From Phoenix dactylifera (Eukaryota; Streptophyta; Magnoliopsida; Arecales; Arecaceae), in NCBI RefSeq assembly GCF_009389715.1, contig NW_024067912.1, positions 124,001 to 188,000 of the forward strand: a stretch of 64,000 nt of DNA. Reading direction: 5' to 3'. Positions within the stretch are counted from its first letter, which is position 1. Each line of letters starts with the position of its first letter. The notes beneath the pieces are model-generated. The model saw only the letters and a list, made by a program, of their open reading frames with translations, ran no database searches and was not told the DNA's origin. The translations under genes were made by a program, and so were the position numbers. Below are positions 1 through 14,294 of the stretch, piece after piece.

Positions 1-150
1 TTGGAAAGGAGAGATTGTCTCGTGCACAAACTCTTGTATATGGAGATGGTGTAAAATATATGTAATTCAGACTGTACTATTCTGCAGTTACTTCTATTTC
101 TGAAAGGTTTATCATTTAAATGCTCCAGCCATCAATCTAGTGGAATTTGA

Positions 151-759
<609 letters not shown>

Positions 760-1478
760 ATCTGAAGTGGATGATTCAAATATTTTACCGTTTTGCCAAA
801 TAAAGGTTATTCTCTTCATTATGTATCAGGCATGATAATGAGCAAAGAACAGAACTTTTCATTTTATTTGAAAATTATGAAGTGTCAGAGATTCTCCACC
901 ATTGATCATTTAATAAGGGTTTGCTGCAGTTTTTGAGGGACATCATAATCATATACGTCTAAAATTTATATTGAAAATGGTCTCTGCAGATGGTTAGATC
1001 TCCATGGAGTTTGGAGCTCCTTTCGAGCAATCTATATGGGACGTTACTAATTGCAGAATGTTGCATATGGGACTTTATTTTTTAGTATGTCATGACATGT
1101 GAACACGCTAGCGCACCATCAAAGTTCACTAAGTTAACCTATGCATATAAGTTCCTCTTTAGCTTATGTCCATTCATGTGATCATTTTTGTTGTTATCAA
1201 TGTGAATGTGAGATTTTATTTTGTGAATAATTTCTGACTTGAGCTTGGATAATGAAAGCCATGATGTGGCCTTCACCTTTGTTTTTGGGACATCGCCCTA
1301 TGATTATTATGGCAGTTTCTTATGTTTCCCCAGGTTTTCCATTAGTGCAGGCTCCTTACAGCTATAAAGTTTGGTGCTTTGTTTCGCAATTTAAGTTGAA
1401 ATGACTCATTTATAATTCAAAATATTTACAACCATATCATATGCAAAATAGATCTCATCGGGAAATGAAAGGTACAGT

Positions 1479-1764
1479 TAGGGGTGTAAATGAGCTAAGC
1501 TTGATCGAGCTTTGGTCTTATTAAGCTTAGTTTGAAATTAATTTCGTTTTAGACTTCAGGATCAAGTTTAATTTGTTTACCATTGTTTTAAGCTCAATTC
1601 AAGCTCAATCTCAAACTGAGCTGAACATGTGCCTAATTGGTGAGCTTGATAATTCTAAGTTGTTCTGAAATTAATTCAAGCTTGACTTAAGATCAATTCA
1701 TGCTTGATTCGAGCTTTCCTCAGGCTGAGCTCCATCTACTCGGTTCGTTCATTTGACATCTCTA
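1479..1764. mobile_element. hAT-like miniature inverted-repeat element (degraded)
   Basis: The left end reads TAGGGGTGTAAATGAGC. The right end, read inward on the other strand, is TAGAGATGTCAAATGAAC, so the imperfect terminal inverted repeats start with the TAGGG/TAGAG typical of hAT-type elements. The interior is rich in repeated GAGCTT/CAAGCTC words. The flanking 8-mers (GGTACAGT left, TGTAGCCT right) match at only four of eight positions, so the target duplication is weak or decayed. There is no coding capacity. Confidence 0.5.
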
Positions 1765-1993
1765 TGTAGCCTTGCATTGCTCATTGATTGATCTTGAAAC
1801 AGTTACATGGCAAAGAATTGCACTTGAGCAATGCCATTGCAGCACAGAAGATAACACAAAAAGGTTATATAAGCAAGCAAGTAGCTCTCTTATTGCTTTC
1901 TTTGGAACTTGCACTATATAGGTTTTCGTTACTAGCTAACATTTTAAGAGATTTAAAGTAACATCTATTGGCTGTTATAATAGGATCTGTTTT

Positions 1994-2012
1994 ATATGTA
2001 TGTATGTATGTA

Positions 2013-2057
<45 letters not shown>

Positions 2058-2075
2058 GTATATGTATATGTATAG
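1994..2075. repeat. Compound microsatellite (TATG)n-(TA)n-(TATG)n
   Basis: A run of TATG units, then about 12 TA units, then TATG units again. It is a simple-sequence repeat with no coding meaning and is likely length-polymorphic. Confidence 0.95.
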
Positions 2076-4530
2076 ATAAATACATTAAGGTCTTGCACAA
2101 GCGATGCAAGTCCTAGTGTGGATATTTTTGATGATTGAAATAACGGCTTTAAGTTTTGAAATCGAAGGCTTTCTTTATGGTAGTAAAGAGATATTAATCA
2201 AGATTTAGGAACATACCAAAGTTTTGTACAAGGATAAGCAGTAGTATCATTCATTAACCAAATTCATATACAAATTTGTCAATAATTAAGAGTGCCTAGG
2301 GAATTCTTGACATTAATGAAATTTTATTGATAAGATGTTCAATCTATAAATTGGTGAACTAAAGTTTATAAAAGAAACAGGCTCCAATGACATTGTTGGT
2401 CATGCATTGTCTTTAGGTGGCAATTAGCAAAATAATTTGCAGCAATTAGAAGTCGGCATGCCTAGCTAACTTGTTGCAGATTCCTACCATCTCTCTTTTT
2501 TTAATCTTTTTAATCAATCTGGGACAACCAAGCCGGAGAAAAAAGAATTCAGAGATAATTTCAGAACATATAAAAGCATCAATATTTTTCTTCATAAAAA
2601 CTTTAATATTTCCAAAAAAATCCTTATATAATTTTAATATTTTTTTAGTAGCCAAAACTCTTGTAATACCCTATAATCTGCCAAACCAAAATGCAAAACT
2701 AGCTACCCTTGAGTTATTTACCTATTTATTTCGATTAAATTGGTGTAGTTGTAAGAGCAACTTAAAACTGAAAATTTAAACTTTTTCCTTCCACTTTTGA
2801 TGTCTAATATTGCTATAATCTCTCCTGTGCCATTGGATCTATATTGGGATTGGAACTCCTGTTAGAATTTCACTACTAAAACACTATAAACTAGGTCATA
2901 GTTTGCATGCCCAGATAAAATGCTCTATGTTTAGTTAGAGTAATTAGAGCTATGTTAATTTAAAACACCATTGTAATTCTTGTGTTTAGTAAATTCAGCC
3001 ATAATAATAAGGTCCACTTTCGAATTTAAATTTTGATGCGTGACCCTACCAGAATGCATAAAGATCAGAGTGTTCCATTGTGACATCGTGCTCATCAAAT
3101 TTTCAATTAATACGTCTAAGTATATAGCTGTCCACACTAATATTATTGCTACCTCTCTTTTATATCCATTTAATGGATGAAAACTAGCCTTTTAAAATAT
3201 ATATCTATTTTCCGATAGCTTTTATAATAAACTATGATTAATGATATAATTTCTTGATCTAGAATATTAATTATCAATTAAAAAACTGGTATGATTGAGG
3301 TCTCAATCTTTTCTTTTTTCTTCTCGAGGAGTGGCTAGCTCATTTCTTTATCCCCTACAACAATGCCTCCCAACAAATTCAGAACTTAAAGAAAACTATT
3401 AGATTCTAGAGAAAGAACTGAACTCTACATCCATCAAAGGGAGGTGGAGAATTTCCACTCCAAAATCCTCAAGTCATCGAGTTGTAGACTTGGGAACTCC
3501 TTTATCTGACTGCTAGTTCGCAACCTAATTATCTTCCTAATAAATTGGCAACATTCACTTACCATAGAATTAATGGAGAAGGCTACTTTGGTTGACAACT
3601 GAAGAGCAAGTGTTGGGTAGAGTACCTTTTAGTCATGTCTTTCCTTCAACATCGAAATCATGAAATCTTCCTCCTCCAATACAATCATATGGAGCATGAC
3701 TCTAAAAGACCAAAGTCACCAATTCATTTCCATTTCAGTTCTGCCACATCTCTACAATCCAAGTGGCAACAAACTTTACCCACCATGGTTGCACACAGAA
3801 TAACAAGCTCCTGCTAAGATGCAACATGATAAAGCAATCAACTTAAAGTGTAGGGCAAGGGGTTGCTTCCAACAATGAGGATGCAATTTAGAAATAATAT
3901 AAGCTTGCATAAAGCCTATTGCCCACATTTAGTAGAGTTCATACCATTTTTAAACTAGTGCAATATAGCCATTTATCCATATGTATACATGGACGCATAT
4001 AGATGGACCGCCACTATTAGTGATTAAGGCTATATAATAGGTAATATTCGTCTTTACGTCGCATTTAGAAGACTGCCATCCCACATAATATTATGGAATA
4101 TTCCCAACTACTAAATAGAAAAAAAAAAGAGCAGCTATTCACGTATGCTGCTTTTCATCTACAGCCTAAGCATATGGCATGATTATATTCTTCAACGAGA
4201 ATTATATTTAGTCTCGTATCAATTATATTCTAGTAAATTTTTAAATATTTGTGTAGGTTAAAAAAATTAAATAAACCTATTTGAGAAATTTTTTAAGAAG
4301 GATATCCTCAATAGGTACATATCACATGGGGTGGAATACTAAAATCCAAGCAGCTTGCACTTCCTTTTCTTTTTTCCCTATATAACAATTTGGTATTAAT
4401 TAAAGAACAAGCATTGAAGAGTCAAATCTTGGGGTTGACTCGACCCTAAAAAAATAATAAAAAGATATTTATTGTTTTCCTTAAATTATCCATTTAATAA
4501 AACTATAATCTCATTATAATTATTCATAAA

Positions 4531-4541
4531 AATATAAATTA
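4531..4541 (+). promoter_or_regulatory. Possible TATA element for the STK16-like kinase gene
   Basis: AATATAAATTA lies about 140 bp before the ATG at 4679. It is followed by a purine-rich GGGAGAGGGAGAGAG stretch (4575-4615) that looks like a 5' UTR. Position and composition suit a core promoter, but AT-rich DNA makes chance matches common. Confidence 0.3.
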
Positions 4542-4678
4542 TCAAAATTCGGGACTGAAGAATCAGGCGCAGGGAGCGGAAGAAGGGAGAGGGAGAGAGG
4601 GAGATAGAGGGAGATCTTCTTCTTTATCTTCTCTTTCGACCGAGGCTGAATCGGGCAATCGGAGGGAGGAGGGAAGAG

Positions 4679-7600
4679 ATGGGATGCTCCTTCTCGGGGC
4701 TCAACGCGCTCTACAACGCGGTGAATGGGGGCGGCGATGTCTGGATCAACGAGAACCGCTTCCGGATTCTGAAGCAGATCGGCGAGGGGGGATTCGCCTA
4801 CGTTTACCTCGTTAAGGAGGTCGTCGCCGACGCCCGTTCAGGCGGCGGGCTCGCTGCCAAGAAATCCGTGCCCCCTTCCCATGTCTCAGGTCGGGGTTTC
4901 CGTCTCCCTGCTATTTCTCGGGGTTATAGTGCTGAATTCTGCTGCTAGGTTGGCGTTGATGTCATGAATCTTGATTGTGTTCTTATGATTTTAACTATTG
5001 TTTCTGTTTCAAGTTGTAATTTGAGAAACTGGGTTTCATTTCTCTCTAATTAATGTGATTATATGTTGTAATTTGGTGGTATTTCAGGAAGAACATCATT
5101 TTGTTGGTTTCAGTGCCGTTTTCCGATGTTTGGCTGCCGCATCTGATTATGATTTTTTTTATGTTTTTATGTTTTATGTTTTTCTAATTTCCTCTATGTA
5201 TGATTAGTGTGTAATTTTTGTGAAAATTTTAACAGTAATGATGTATACTGGTCCATGAGCACGCTGATTAGATGGTGTAGTCCAGGGGTTTCTTAGGTTT
5301 CAGTGCAAATAAATAGTTAATCATATACTTGGCTTCTTAAACCTTGCTCAACTGTCAGTACTATTTATCTCAGAAAAGTTGCAGTTCCCTCTCTCAAATT
5401 TTTTTTTTTAACTATAAGTTAATCTTTTTTAATTTCTCCAGCTGGTCATCATTTTCTGACAATATATCTTATTATAACTTCCCTTCATAAAATGAAGATT
5501 ATCTCTCTGGTAATGGCATTATGAGATTTGCATTTTTAATATTTAGGCTTGTCTATAATTTTAACTGATAATATCATTGGAACTAAAAATCCAGATATCA
5601 ATTTTTTCTTAGTCTTCGCATCCCATTTTGACATTTTGAATTGTTCTTTAGATTTATATATATTCTTCCTATAATACCATTATGTGTGTTTGTCTATGTG
5701 CTTGCATTTGCATATCTGTGTACATATGTTGATTGCCATTTATTATGCTATGTAGTTCAAGATTTATACTTGCGTATGCAGCAAAATATTGCCCACTATA
5801 ATGTTTATGAATTCTTCTTATAAGTTTCTTGACATTTGCTTCAGAAGATGGGACGTATGCTATGAAGAAGGTCCTTATTCAAAGTGAGGACCAGTTACAG
5901 TTGGTGAGGGAGGAAATCCATGTTTCTTCTCTTTTTAATCATCCAAATCTGCTTCCTCTTCTCGATCATGCCATTATTGCAGTTAAGGTAACTCTTCGGA
6001 ATTGTCCTCTTCTGCATGTCCTCTTTTTTTTTTTGAGGGGGAGGGGGAGGGACATATAGGCAGTTCAGTATAACCCAACAACATTCTCAAGAAGTTTACC
6101 CAGACCCTGAAGTTATTCATTTATTTATTATATCATCCCTGGTTCTTTGGCTTATTTAGCTTCCTTTTAAACAATAAAATGAAGATCTTTTTGATTGGCA
6201 ATCACGACGTTGTTCAACCTTTTCAACATTTTTTCCTTTCATGCAATATTGATTGTAGCACACTTGATATATCACAATTTTTCCTTACATCATTCCTTCA
6301 CTGTTTGGTTGTAATGAACAAAAAATTAAGATAGACTGCTAGTAGGGAGGGAATAAAAGCCTTACCTCTACGCAACAAAACATTTTTTTTAGAAAAAAGA
6401 AAAACTCGAGCCAGTGTATCCATGTGAAGCATGGCACATGAAAACAAATTGTCAGTTACCTGAATCTTCAAATTAATTTTTTCTATAATTCTCTTGAAGA
6501 TCATTCACAAGCTTCTTTTTCTGGTTTTTAAATCTTCTAGCGTCCATTTTTTCCTCTAAAGACTCCAACTGTATTTTCTTCCTTTTGAACCCAAAAAACA
6601 GCTAAGACAGTTTCCATATCCTTTTTCTACACCATGATCTCACAAAAATTACTCTTCAACCTTAACAAATTTGAAACAACTAAAATCAATGTGAGATGTT
6701 TTATTTTTGTCTTACATATGCTGCATATACTAACTAAGCACTGACTAGAGATTGTCCTTTAGACATCTTACTCAAGCTTTCAGATACAATAACTTTCACT
6801 AAGAAGTCAACAACTGACTGGAAGAATCAGCTTTATAGTTGATCTATCATAGCTTGAGAATGTACTGATGTATAGCATTTTTGTCTTAAGTTGATGTGAA
6901 CGGCATCTTAGATAGTTGCTAAATTCTTCCCTAAAGTAACTTGTGAGAAGAGAACGGCTTGCTGTAAAGACTGGAATGCAAGTTGGTTTGCAGGGGAATC
7001 TTATGATATGGGGGAGCAACCTTTCGAGATTCTTATAGAATTGAAAATGATTGCCAGCTTTGCCATTGTTGTGAGACTAGGTATATCCTATGCTTACTCT
7101 TGCTAAAAGCAGTTCGAATTGCCTTCCTAGTGTTTTTCAGCAGGGATCTCATGATTTTATATTGTTCTAGAAATTCCAGCAGTTCAGTATTACAACTTAT
7201 CATTAGAAGGTTTCAAGACTTGTTGCTAGTTTGTTTTCTGAATAAAAAATTTAGTATTATTATAAGAACCACAACTGCCAACACACAGCACTGGGAAAGT
7301 CTAGCCACAACTTTTATGCTGCTACTTAGTGGAAAATATTCTTCTGGAAGATGTCAATAGTGCTATTTTCTACTTAAAATTAGAATTGCTGTTTGATAAT
7401 CAGCAAAAAATTTTTGCTTTCTCACCTGTTTCACCAACTACACTCCCATATCTCCCAAATTTCTATATTGTGGTCTTAACCCCCAGAACAGTAATATGTT
7501 CTTGAAGTAACTGAAGCATATCCATCATATTTTCTGAAGCATATCCATCATATTTTTCTCTTCTGGAGAAGGCATTATATTATGCTTCTCTGAAACCCTA

Positions 7601-10600
7601 ATATCTTTCTTGGATTTTGAATAAGATAACTTCTAAACTTACTTCAAAGAAGGAACTTGTATCGATTCCCCCTTCCTTGAGTAGTCAGAAGTCATGGGGC
7701 CTTTGTTTCTTTTCTGTTGTCATATAAGAGACCCTTGTAATTCTTATGTATCGGCGTCTAGCTTACTAGTTTAATTTCCACATTAAATTTTCAATAATAC
7801 TTTCAGATAGCTGGATTAATGAATGTCATCAATGGGATAGGCTATACTTTAATAAATTATTATATCAACATTATGGAAAACTGTATATTCATCTTATTGA
7901 ATAATAATTGGTTCTCATTTGTTTCACATTTGTTTTTTATAATCATTACAGTACAAGTAAAAAATGCTATACTTTATGATGACATCAGCTGCCGCAAAAT
8001 CCAGTTTTCACTAACTAATAATTGAGAATTTATCCACATAAAGACCTGCACACAAATATCTACGAATATATAACTTGAAAGGCTTCGCGCAGGCTTCACC
8101 GGCTCCTGAGCAAGTGAAGTTGCACTTTATTTATTTCTCCTGAGAGATGCAAATCCCCCTCTCCAGGTGGACTCCTCAAGATGCACTTTATTTATTTCTT
8201 CCGAGACATGTAAAAACCCCCTCCTTGTGTGGATTCCTCCAAGAGTATTTTATTCTCTTTAAGAAATTTGACTAAGCTATCTAGATTAGACTGGGGTGGC
8301 ATCATAGCCAACCATAATACCCTTTTTTTGTATTAAGCACGTGTGGTGCTTGGGCCCGATGCTAATCTATATAGTTTCAATACTAATAGGTCATGTTACA
8401 GTTAGTGCCATGTTAGATGGTTCTAAAGATCTAGATGACCTTGTTTATGTTATTTTTTTTTCTTTTCCAATCTATGGTATTCTTGCAGTCCATATAGTGA
8501 TTAATTTTCTTATTCTATATGAAGGAATGCTCCTTTAAATCATCCACATTACATGATTAAGTTCCTACTACATTGCAATTCAAGAGAAATAATTATTGCC
8601 AGTGTTTGAATCTGTCTTGTTATCTAAATTCATAGATAGGACAAAATTTACCTCCAGATCTTGTTTGTCTTATACACACTTCATACAGTTATTTAACAAT
8701 CGTGTGTAATTATACTTCTAGGGTCCACAAGGAGGATGGAACCATGAAGCATACCTCTTATTCCCAGTTCACTTAGATGGGACTTTGCTGGACAATGCTA
8801 AAGTCATGCAAGCAAAGAAGGAATTCTTGTCAACAGTCACTGTTCTGCAAATTTTCCAACAGGTGGCTCCCAATATCTGTTTTCTTCATTTGTTCATTTA
8901 TTTTTGGATGTCATAATTCTGGCATTAGAATTTGAATAAATATTATTAGCAGCATGATGTATTGTTCATATCAATATATTCCATTATTATTTAATAGTGA
9001 ATCTTTTAAATATCTTTCACAATTGAAATTTCTTGTCATGGTTTTTGAGGGTATGCTATTTCAAGATTTTAGGTGGGCTCATGGTATAATTTGCCCTGCA
9101 ATCAAGTCTTGGAGCATGGTCGCACCTTTAATTTATATATAAAGAAACCAAAAGCTCAAGTAGGGCAGATTACATCATTGTGATTGACATATATGGTTTC
9201 AAATGCTTGAAATTAGGATTGACTAAGTGCTTAATGAGCTTAAAAATTTCAAATTAAATTGAATTAGTAAAATTATTGCAAATCAAAAGATTGACAAAGT
9301 GAAAAATCATAAGTTGCTCTGATAAGAAGGTTGATCCAGATAATCTGGATATCATCATGTTGAGATGTAACTAATGCAATTCGTGCCTCGTCTTTGAACA
9401 ATGAAGTTTGCTTAGAAAATGATAAGAAAGGTCAACATAGATGAATAGTTGTAATACGTAGATGACAATATATTCACATTTAGTTGTTACCAAGGCACCT
9501 GAAGATTTAACATATGTTGTCCGTTACACTTTATAGAATTTTATGATGCTTGGTATACTTCATATCACACAATTAAGAGTGCATCATCTTTCCATGTTAA
9601 TGTTTTACATTTTGATAAAAGACACCATGCCTAAACATTGCTTCAAATTAAGGCATTTTAACTTCGTTGAGTTTATACAGCTGTAAATTTTATGCATACA
9701 TCTATAGAAAATGCGGTATTATTATCTCAAGCTTTTACTGGTTACAGTGATTTCTTTTGATGTGCACTGCAATTTTATTTCTTCTCTATTGAACCTGTGA
9801 TTTTGTTTTTTGGCTTTGTTTTTTAGATAGTGCATTTCAGTTAAACTGCTTTTTGAGCTATCAATAGTAGCATGTTGGTCGTTATGCTTGCTGCATCTAC
9901 ATGCACCCACTGGATGTTTGTGGCAGTTAATGAGTGTTTTTGAACAGCTTTGTGCAGGGCTAAAGCACATGCACAGTTTTGATCCTCCATATGCTCATAA
10001 TGATGTAAAACCTGGTAATGTCCTCATAACACATAGAAAAGGACAACCACCTCTTGCAATTTTAATGGATTTCGGAAGTGCTCGGCCTGCAAGAAAGGAA
10101 ATTCGTTCTCGTTCAGAGGCATTACAATTGCAGGTATGGACCCTTACTCTATCTTTTCAAGCAAAAGAATATTTTTTTTATTTGAACAGTATTCAAGTGT
10201 TATTCTCCATCAAATTGTTCACACCTTCAAATCTTGCTTGTCACCCTAAGTTTCTATTCCATCACCCAGACTATTAAGAGGACTTATCACTTTTGCTGTA
10301 TTGATGTGTACTGGTCTAACAGCCTGTTTGGCCTGTTTTTTTCTTACATACAAGGCTACAACTAATGCTATTATTCTGCTTGTGCTAGTACCTAAAACTT
10401 ATGGTATAAATACCTGGGAAGAGTTTTTCATGATATTTATATGTTGAAAAACAATGATTGGGAGTCCCCAGTCACATGGGTGTGAACCAAATATGCAGCT
10501 TCTCACCACAGAAGTTGCTTGGAGATTGAATGCATATATACGAGTAACAGAGCACCAAGAAGTTTTTGATCCCTATGTGACAGATGAGTTATGTGAAAGC

Positions 10601-13600
10601 TAAAGAGAGAGGATCCTGCTTATTTATTAACCCATAGAGAAAATTTGTCCTTTCTTGCTCCTTATGCTAAGAGTTCAAGTTTTGACGAGAGCAACATCTT
10701 CAGATTAAAAGGTCTAGCTCTATTTGCTTTTTTCATCAACTTCTCTGTAGCACTCTTTCAACTATTGGGGTGATCGTAATGGACATGAAATCTAAATTTT
10801 ACAATTTTTTGTCTTTTCTGCTTTGGTGAGATTGCCCGGTACCTGTATGTTGTGCCATTACAGTATGATAGATCCAGTGAACCATTTACTTGAAATAACA
10901 TTCAGCACCAAGGATAGTTCCACTCCTGTACTTCCTTCCATATCTTTTCTTGGGCATTAGGTTGGACAGTATGATATTTAATGATTGTGTAAAGTGTAAA
11001 GACTTTATCCATTAGCTTATTCTGGTCCCTTTTGGTTTGTCCATGAATAATCTCTTGTTGGCAAGCACAACACTACACCTCTATGATTTATATTATATAC
11101 GTTTTTTTGTCATGCATCTCGTCTATGTTAAATGGATGACAATAATTTGCAAATTTTGTTGCATATATGCTTCTAAATTCGTTGATGGTTTACTTGCATT
11201 TCCACAATTGATTTAATACTTGCTTTTATTTCATGTTGTCAAAGCTCTAAGTTGGTCATCCTCTGGCCACTGCAGAAGCACTAGAGATCCTTTTCCTTGA
11301 AATGATAGGCTCATATGTTACCAAAAATTAAAGTTGGATGTGCTTTACTGAGAAATGCATTCTGAGTGGTACACTTCTTGGTTAGCATCATCAAATTGTC
11401 ACAAATCTGATTTGATTACTGAAAATATGATCTTCCTTTGGAAACATCTCAGGTTTAGAAATTAATTCCGGATCTTTATTCGTGGTTGAGAAGCTTTCCA
11501 GAAATCAAAATGGATCATCAGAAGGTTGCCAGAAAATTGAAATAAAAACTGACAATCTGATATGTGACTATGGATCTGTGGAGTAATTTTTAGGTTGGAC
11601 TTATTTGTGTCTGGCTTTTTGGTGGTTCCAAAACTTGGATAGTTGTACCTCAAGGAAATTTTAACCAGTTATGATGATTGATCACTTTCCAGTTCCATCT
11701 AGCTGGTAACCTCAGATTTTAGTATTAGCCTGATAACATTCATGCTTCTTTTTTTTGTCCTTCCCTTTCTTTCTGTGCATTTGTTTTCTTCTCCTCCTTT
11801 TTTTTCCTTTTTTTTTTTTTTTTGAGGGGAATGGGAGGTGTTGCATTGGTGTTGTTCTTTCTAGTCAAATCACCTTCTTAAGCTGCTGGGTTGAATATTT
11901 GCATCTAGCATGTTTGCTTGAATATTTTTTGCACTCCTAGATATTTCACTGATGGTCATGTTGATGATTAAATTAATTAATTTTAGTTTAAGTTTTAATT
12001 ATTTTCAGTCATGTTTTTCTTTTACAGTTACTCATCTGGTTGGCCAAGTGTCACGGCTTTTTTCCATTATCTTATTTACCACTGTTTTGCCTTTGGCATG
12101 CATCAGAGATATGCCTCTTGTCATAAAATGCCTGTTGGCACTTTTTGTGGTCACGCAAAAAGGGAACAATGGGGATATGTTTGGTTCACAGTTCACACCA
12201 TGTGTAGGTGGTTTCATCATGCATGCAAAACCAAGACTTCCTATATTTGAAAGTGATATTACTTGGAAAGCCAATCTATGTAGCTAATCAGTGTTTGATA
12301 CCTTTGAAATATTTTCTGCTTCTGATTTTACTTTAATACTTTACTAGATAATCTGTTTCCCATTGGAGATGTATAATCAGCATTGACTTGATTAATTAAC
12401 CTGTTTATTTACTAGTTTTTTGGTTGTATCTTGTATAGGAATGGGCTGCTGAGCATTGTTCTGCACCTTTCCGAGCTCCTGAGTTATGGGATTGTCCGAG
12501 CTACACCGACATTGATGAGAGGACGGATATCTGGTCACTAGGATGTACTTTGTATGCAATAATGTAAGGATTTTTATGATTCCTTAACTCTCTAAGCATT
12601 TACATTTTCACTGAGTATGTTATATTTCTCAACTCACTTATTCATTTGATTTTCTTATTTATTTACTATTTACAAATTATTTTCTTCTATTCTTTTTTAT
12701 GTTCTGGGGTCCTGCATGGTTTCTGTACTGTATTATGTTGATGTTCTGCATGCACCAGTAAATAAAGACGACCCAATAACAACTACTTCTTTTTTTCCCT
12801 TTCAAGGGTGTTTTGTAGCATGGGCGGGCGGCTGGAGATTTTGCATATGCATCCCAAAAAAATTCTTATTTGCATATATAACCTTCTAAAGTTAGAACAT
12901 GCCTATCTATCTCTCCAAAATCTGAAATTTGCATTTATACACTATCACATTGCATTCACTGTCATTCTAAACTTAACTTTGACTGAGTTGAAAGTTAACA
13001 CAACTTGTCTGTCAACCTATATAAATCTTTTCAAATTTTTGAGGGGCACATTGTTTTTCAAAGTGTTTGAATGATCATTAGATGCTCTCCATTTTTTTAA
13101 TGTTTAACTGGACTTGTGCATTTGAACAAAAACATTAAAAAGAGTTTACAGAATATTAAGATCAACCATTTTACATAAATGATTAGAGGTTCTAAACTAT
13201 AACAAAAATGACTTGCCTAGTTGAAATCTATTTGCTAATCTTGATAGGGGTAATTGTGTTACAAACAGGAGTAAAACTTTTGGGGGGGGGGGATGATGGT
13301 TGACAATAAAATAATATTGAAAAGAAAAGGGAAGAAATAAAAGAGATTAAATAATGTCTAAAGGAAGGATAGGGAACTTTCTTCCATTGATGGTACTATT
13401 GAAGTGCTTTGCTTATTATGAGGACAAATACTGTGATTGTGCAAGTGAAGAAAAATACCACTTTAATCAAACCTTATCATACTTGAGTAAAGCATACATA
13501 AGAACGTTCTTGGTTATGCAATACCTCGAAAGAAACAAATTGTAATTGTCAAATCATGTTACTGCATAGATATCCTTAACTCGGATTGACGTATATCATA

Positions 13601-14294
13601 TGTTAGTTGTTTGCCGCTTGGATGATTTTGCAAACTTGAGCGTAGGCCAGACTAACGATCAGCTCCATTTTTCATTGGGAGAAAGTCCTATGCTCGAACT
13701 TTGCAAGGTGTTTTCTGCAAGTCATTTGACATGGGAGATGCTTCCATCATTTCTATGGAATGATTGACGGTGCTCCAATTGTTTTTTTTTTAAAAAAAAG
13801 AAACTTTTCTAGCAGATCTTTTCATGTCCTAATTTTTCTTCATCAGTAATTCTTATAGATCAGAAAAGGTAAATGCGAGGTCATATTATTTCTTATACTT
13901 AGATGGAAATCAGATCGACATTCTTCACATTTGATGTGTAGCTTGCAAAGTTGGCTCACTAAATGCATTGTTACTTGGTTATATCATTAATTAGATTCAA
14001 CAAAAAGCATGGTATCCTTTTAAACTCGTGGACTTTGTTTCTGCTGATCTTTGCAGGTATGGTGTTTCTCCTTTTGAGTATGCACTCGGAGAATCTGGAG
14101 GCAGCTTGCAGTTGGCCATTATCAATGCACAGATAAAATGGCCCCCTGGTCCTGATCCCCCTTATCCGGACGCTCTCCGACAGTTTGTAGTATGGATGCT
14201 CCAGCCTCAACCTGCTGTCAGACCTCACATTGATGATATCATCATTCATGTGGATAAGCTCATTTCAAAATACTTGCCTCAAGCCAAAGCATAA
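4679..14294 (+). CDS. STK16/NAK-family serine/threonine protein kinase (plant STK16-like)
   Basis: Six exons: 4679-4889, 5845-5987, 8722-8862, 9948-10133, 12439-12563 and 14057-14294. They total 1044 nt (347 aa plus stop), with GT-AG borders and consistent phases. The N-terminus MGCSFS fits N-myristoylation with palmitoylation at Cys3, suggesting membrane attachment. Kinase landmarks: glycine loop IGEGGFAYVY (34-43), ATP-binding Lys78 in YAMKKV, catalytic loop YAHNDVKPGNVL with Asp184 (HND in place of HRD), DFG at 206-208, APE at 240-242, and subdomain IX DIWSLGC. Length and motifs match plant orthologues of human STK16/MPSK1. In animals these kinases act at the Golgi and trans-Golgi; the plant role is not clear from sequence. 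Introns run from about 0.9 to 2.7 kb and hold no recognised genes. The ATG is the first in the GC-rich leader and directly precedes the conserved N-terminus. Confidence 0.95.
8121..8243. repeat. Two-copy tandem repeat, about 61-bp unit, in kinase intron 2
   Basis: Both units begin TGCACTTTATTTATTTCT (8121 and 8182). They continue with matching blocks around GAGA(G/C)ATG and GTGGA(C/T)TCCTC. The copies differ at several positions. It lies within the intron between exons 5845-5987 and 8722-8862, with no visible function. Confidence 0.7.

Larger units (their letters stand above)
760..4530. other. Intergenic region between agmatine deiminase and the STK16-like kinase
   Basis: AT-rich non-coding DNA. 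It should contain the 3' UTR of the upstream gene in its first few hundred bases. A hAT-like miniature element (1479-1764) and a TATG/TA microsatellite (1994-2075) are the only structured parts recognised. The short open frames here have no recognisable domain. Confidence 0.6.

Noticed and set aside
12011..12287. Overlapping frames of 79-111 codons on both strands
   Set aside because: They lie in the kinase intron between confirmed splice sites, with no recognisable domain and low-quality composition.
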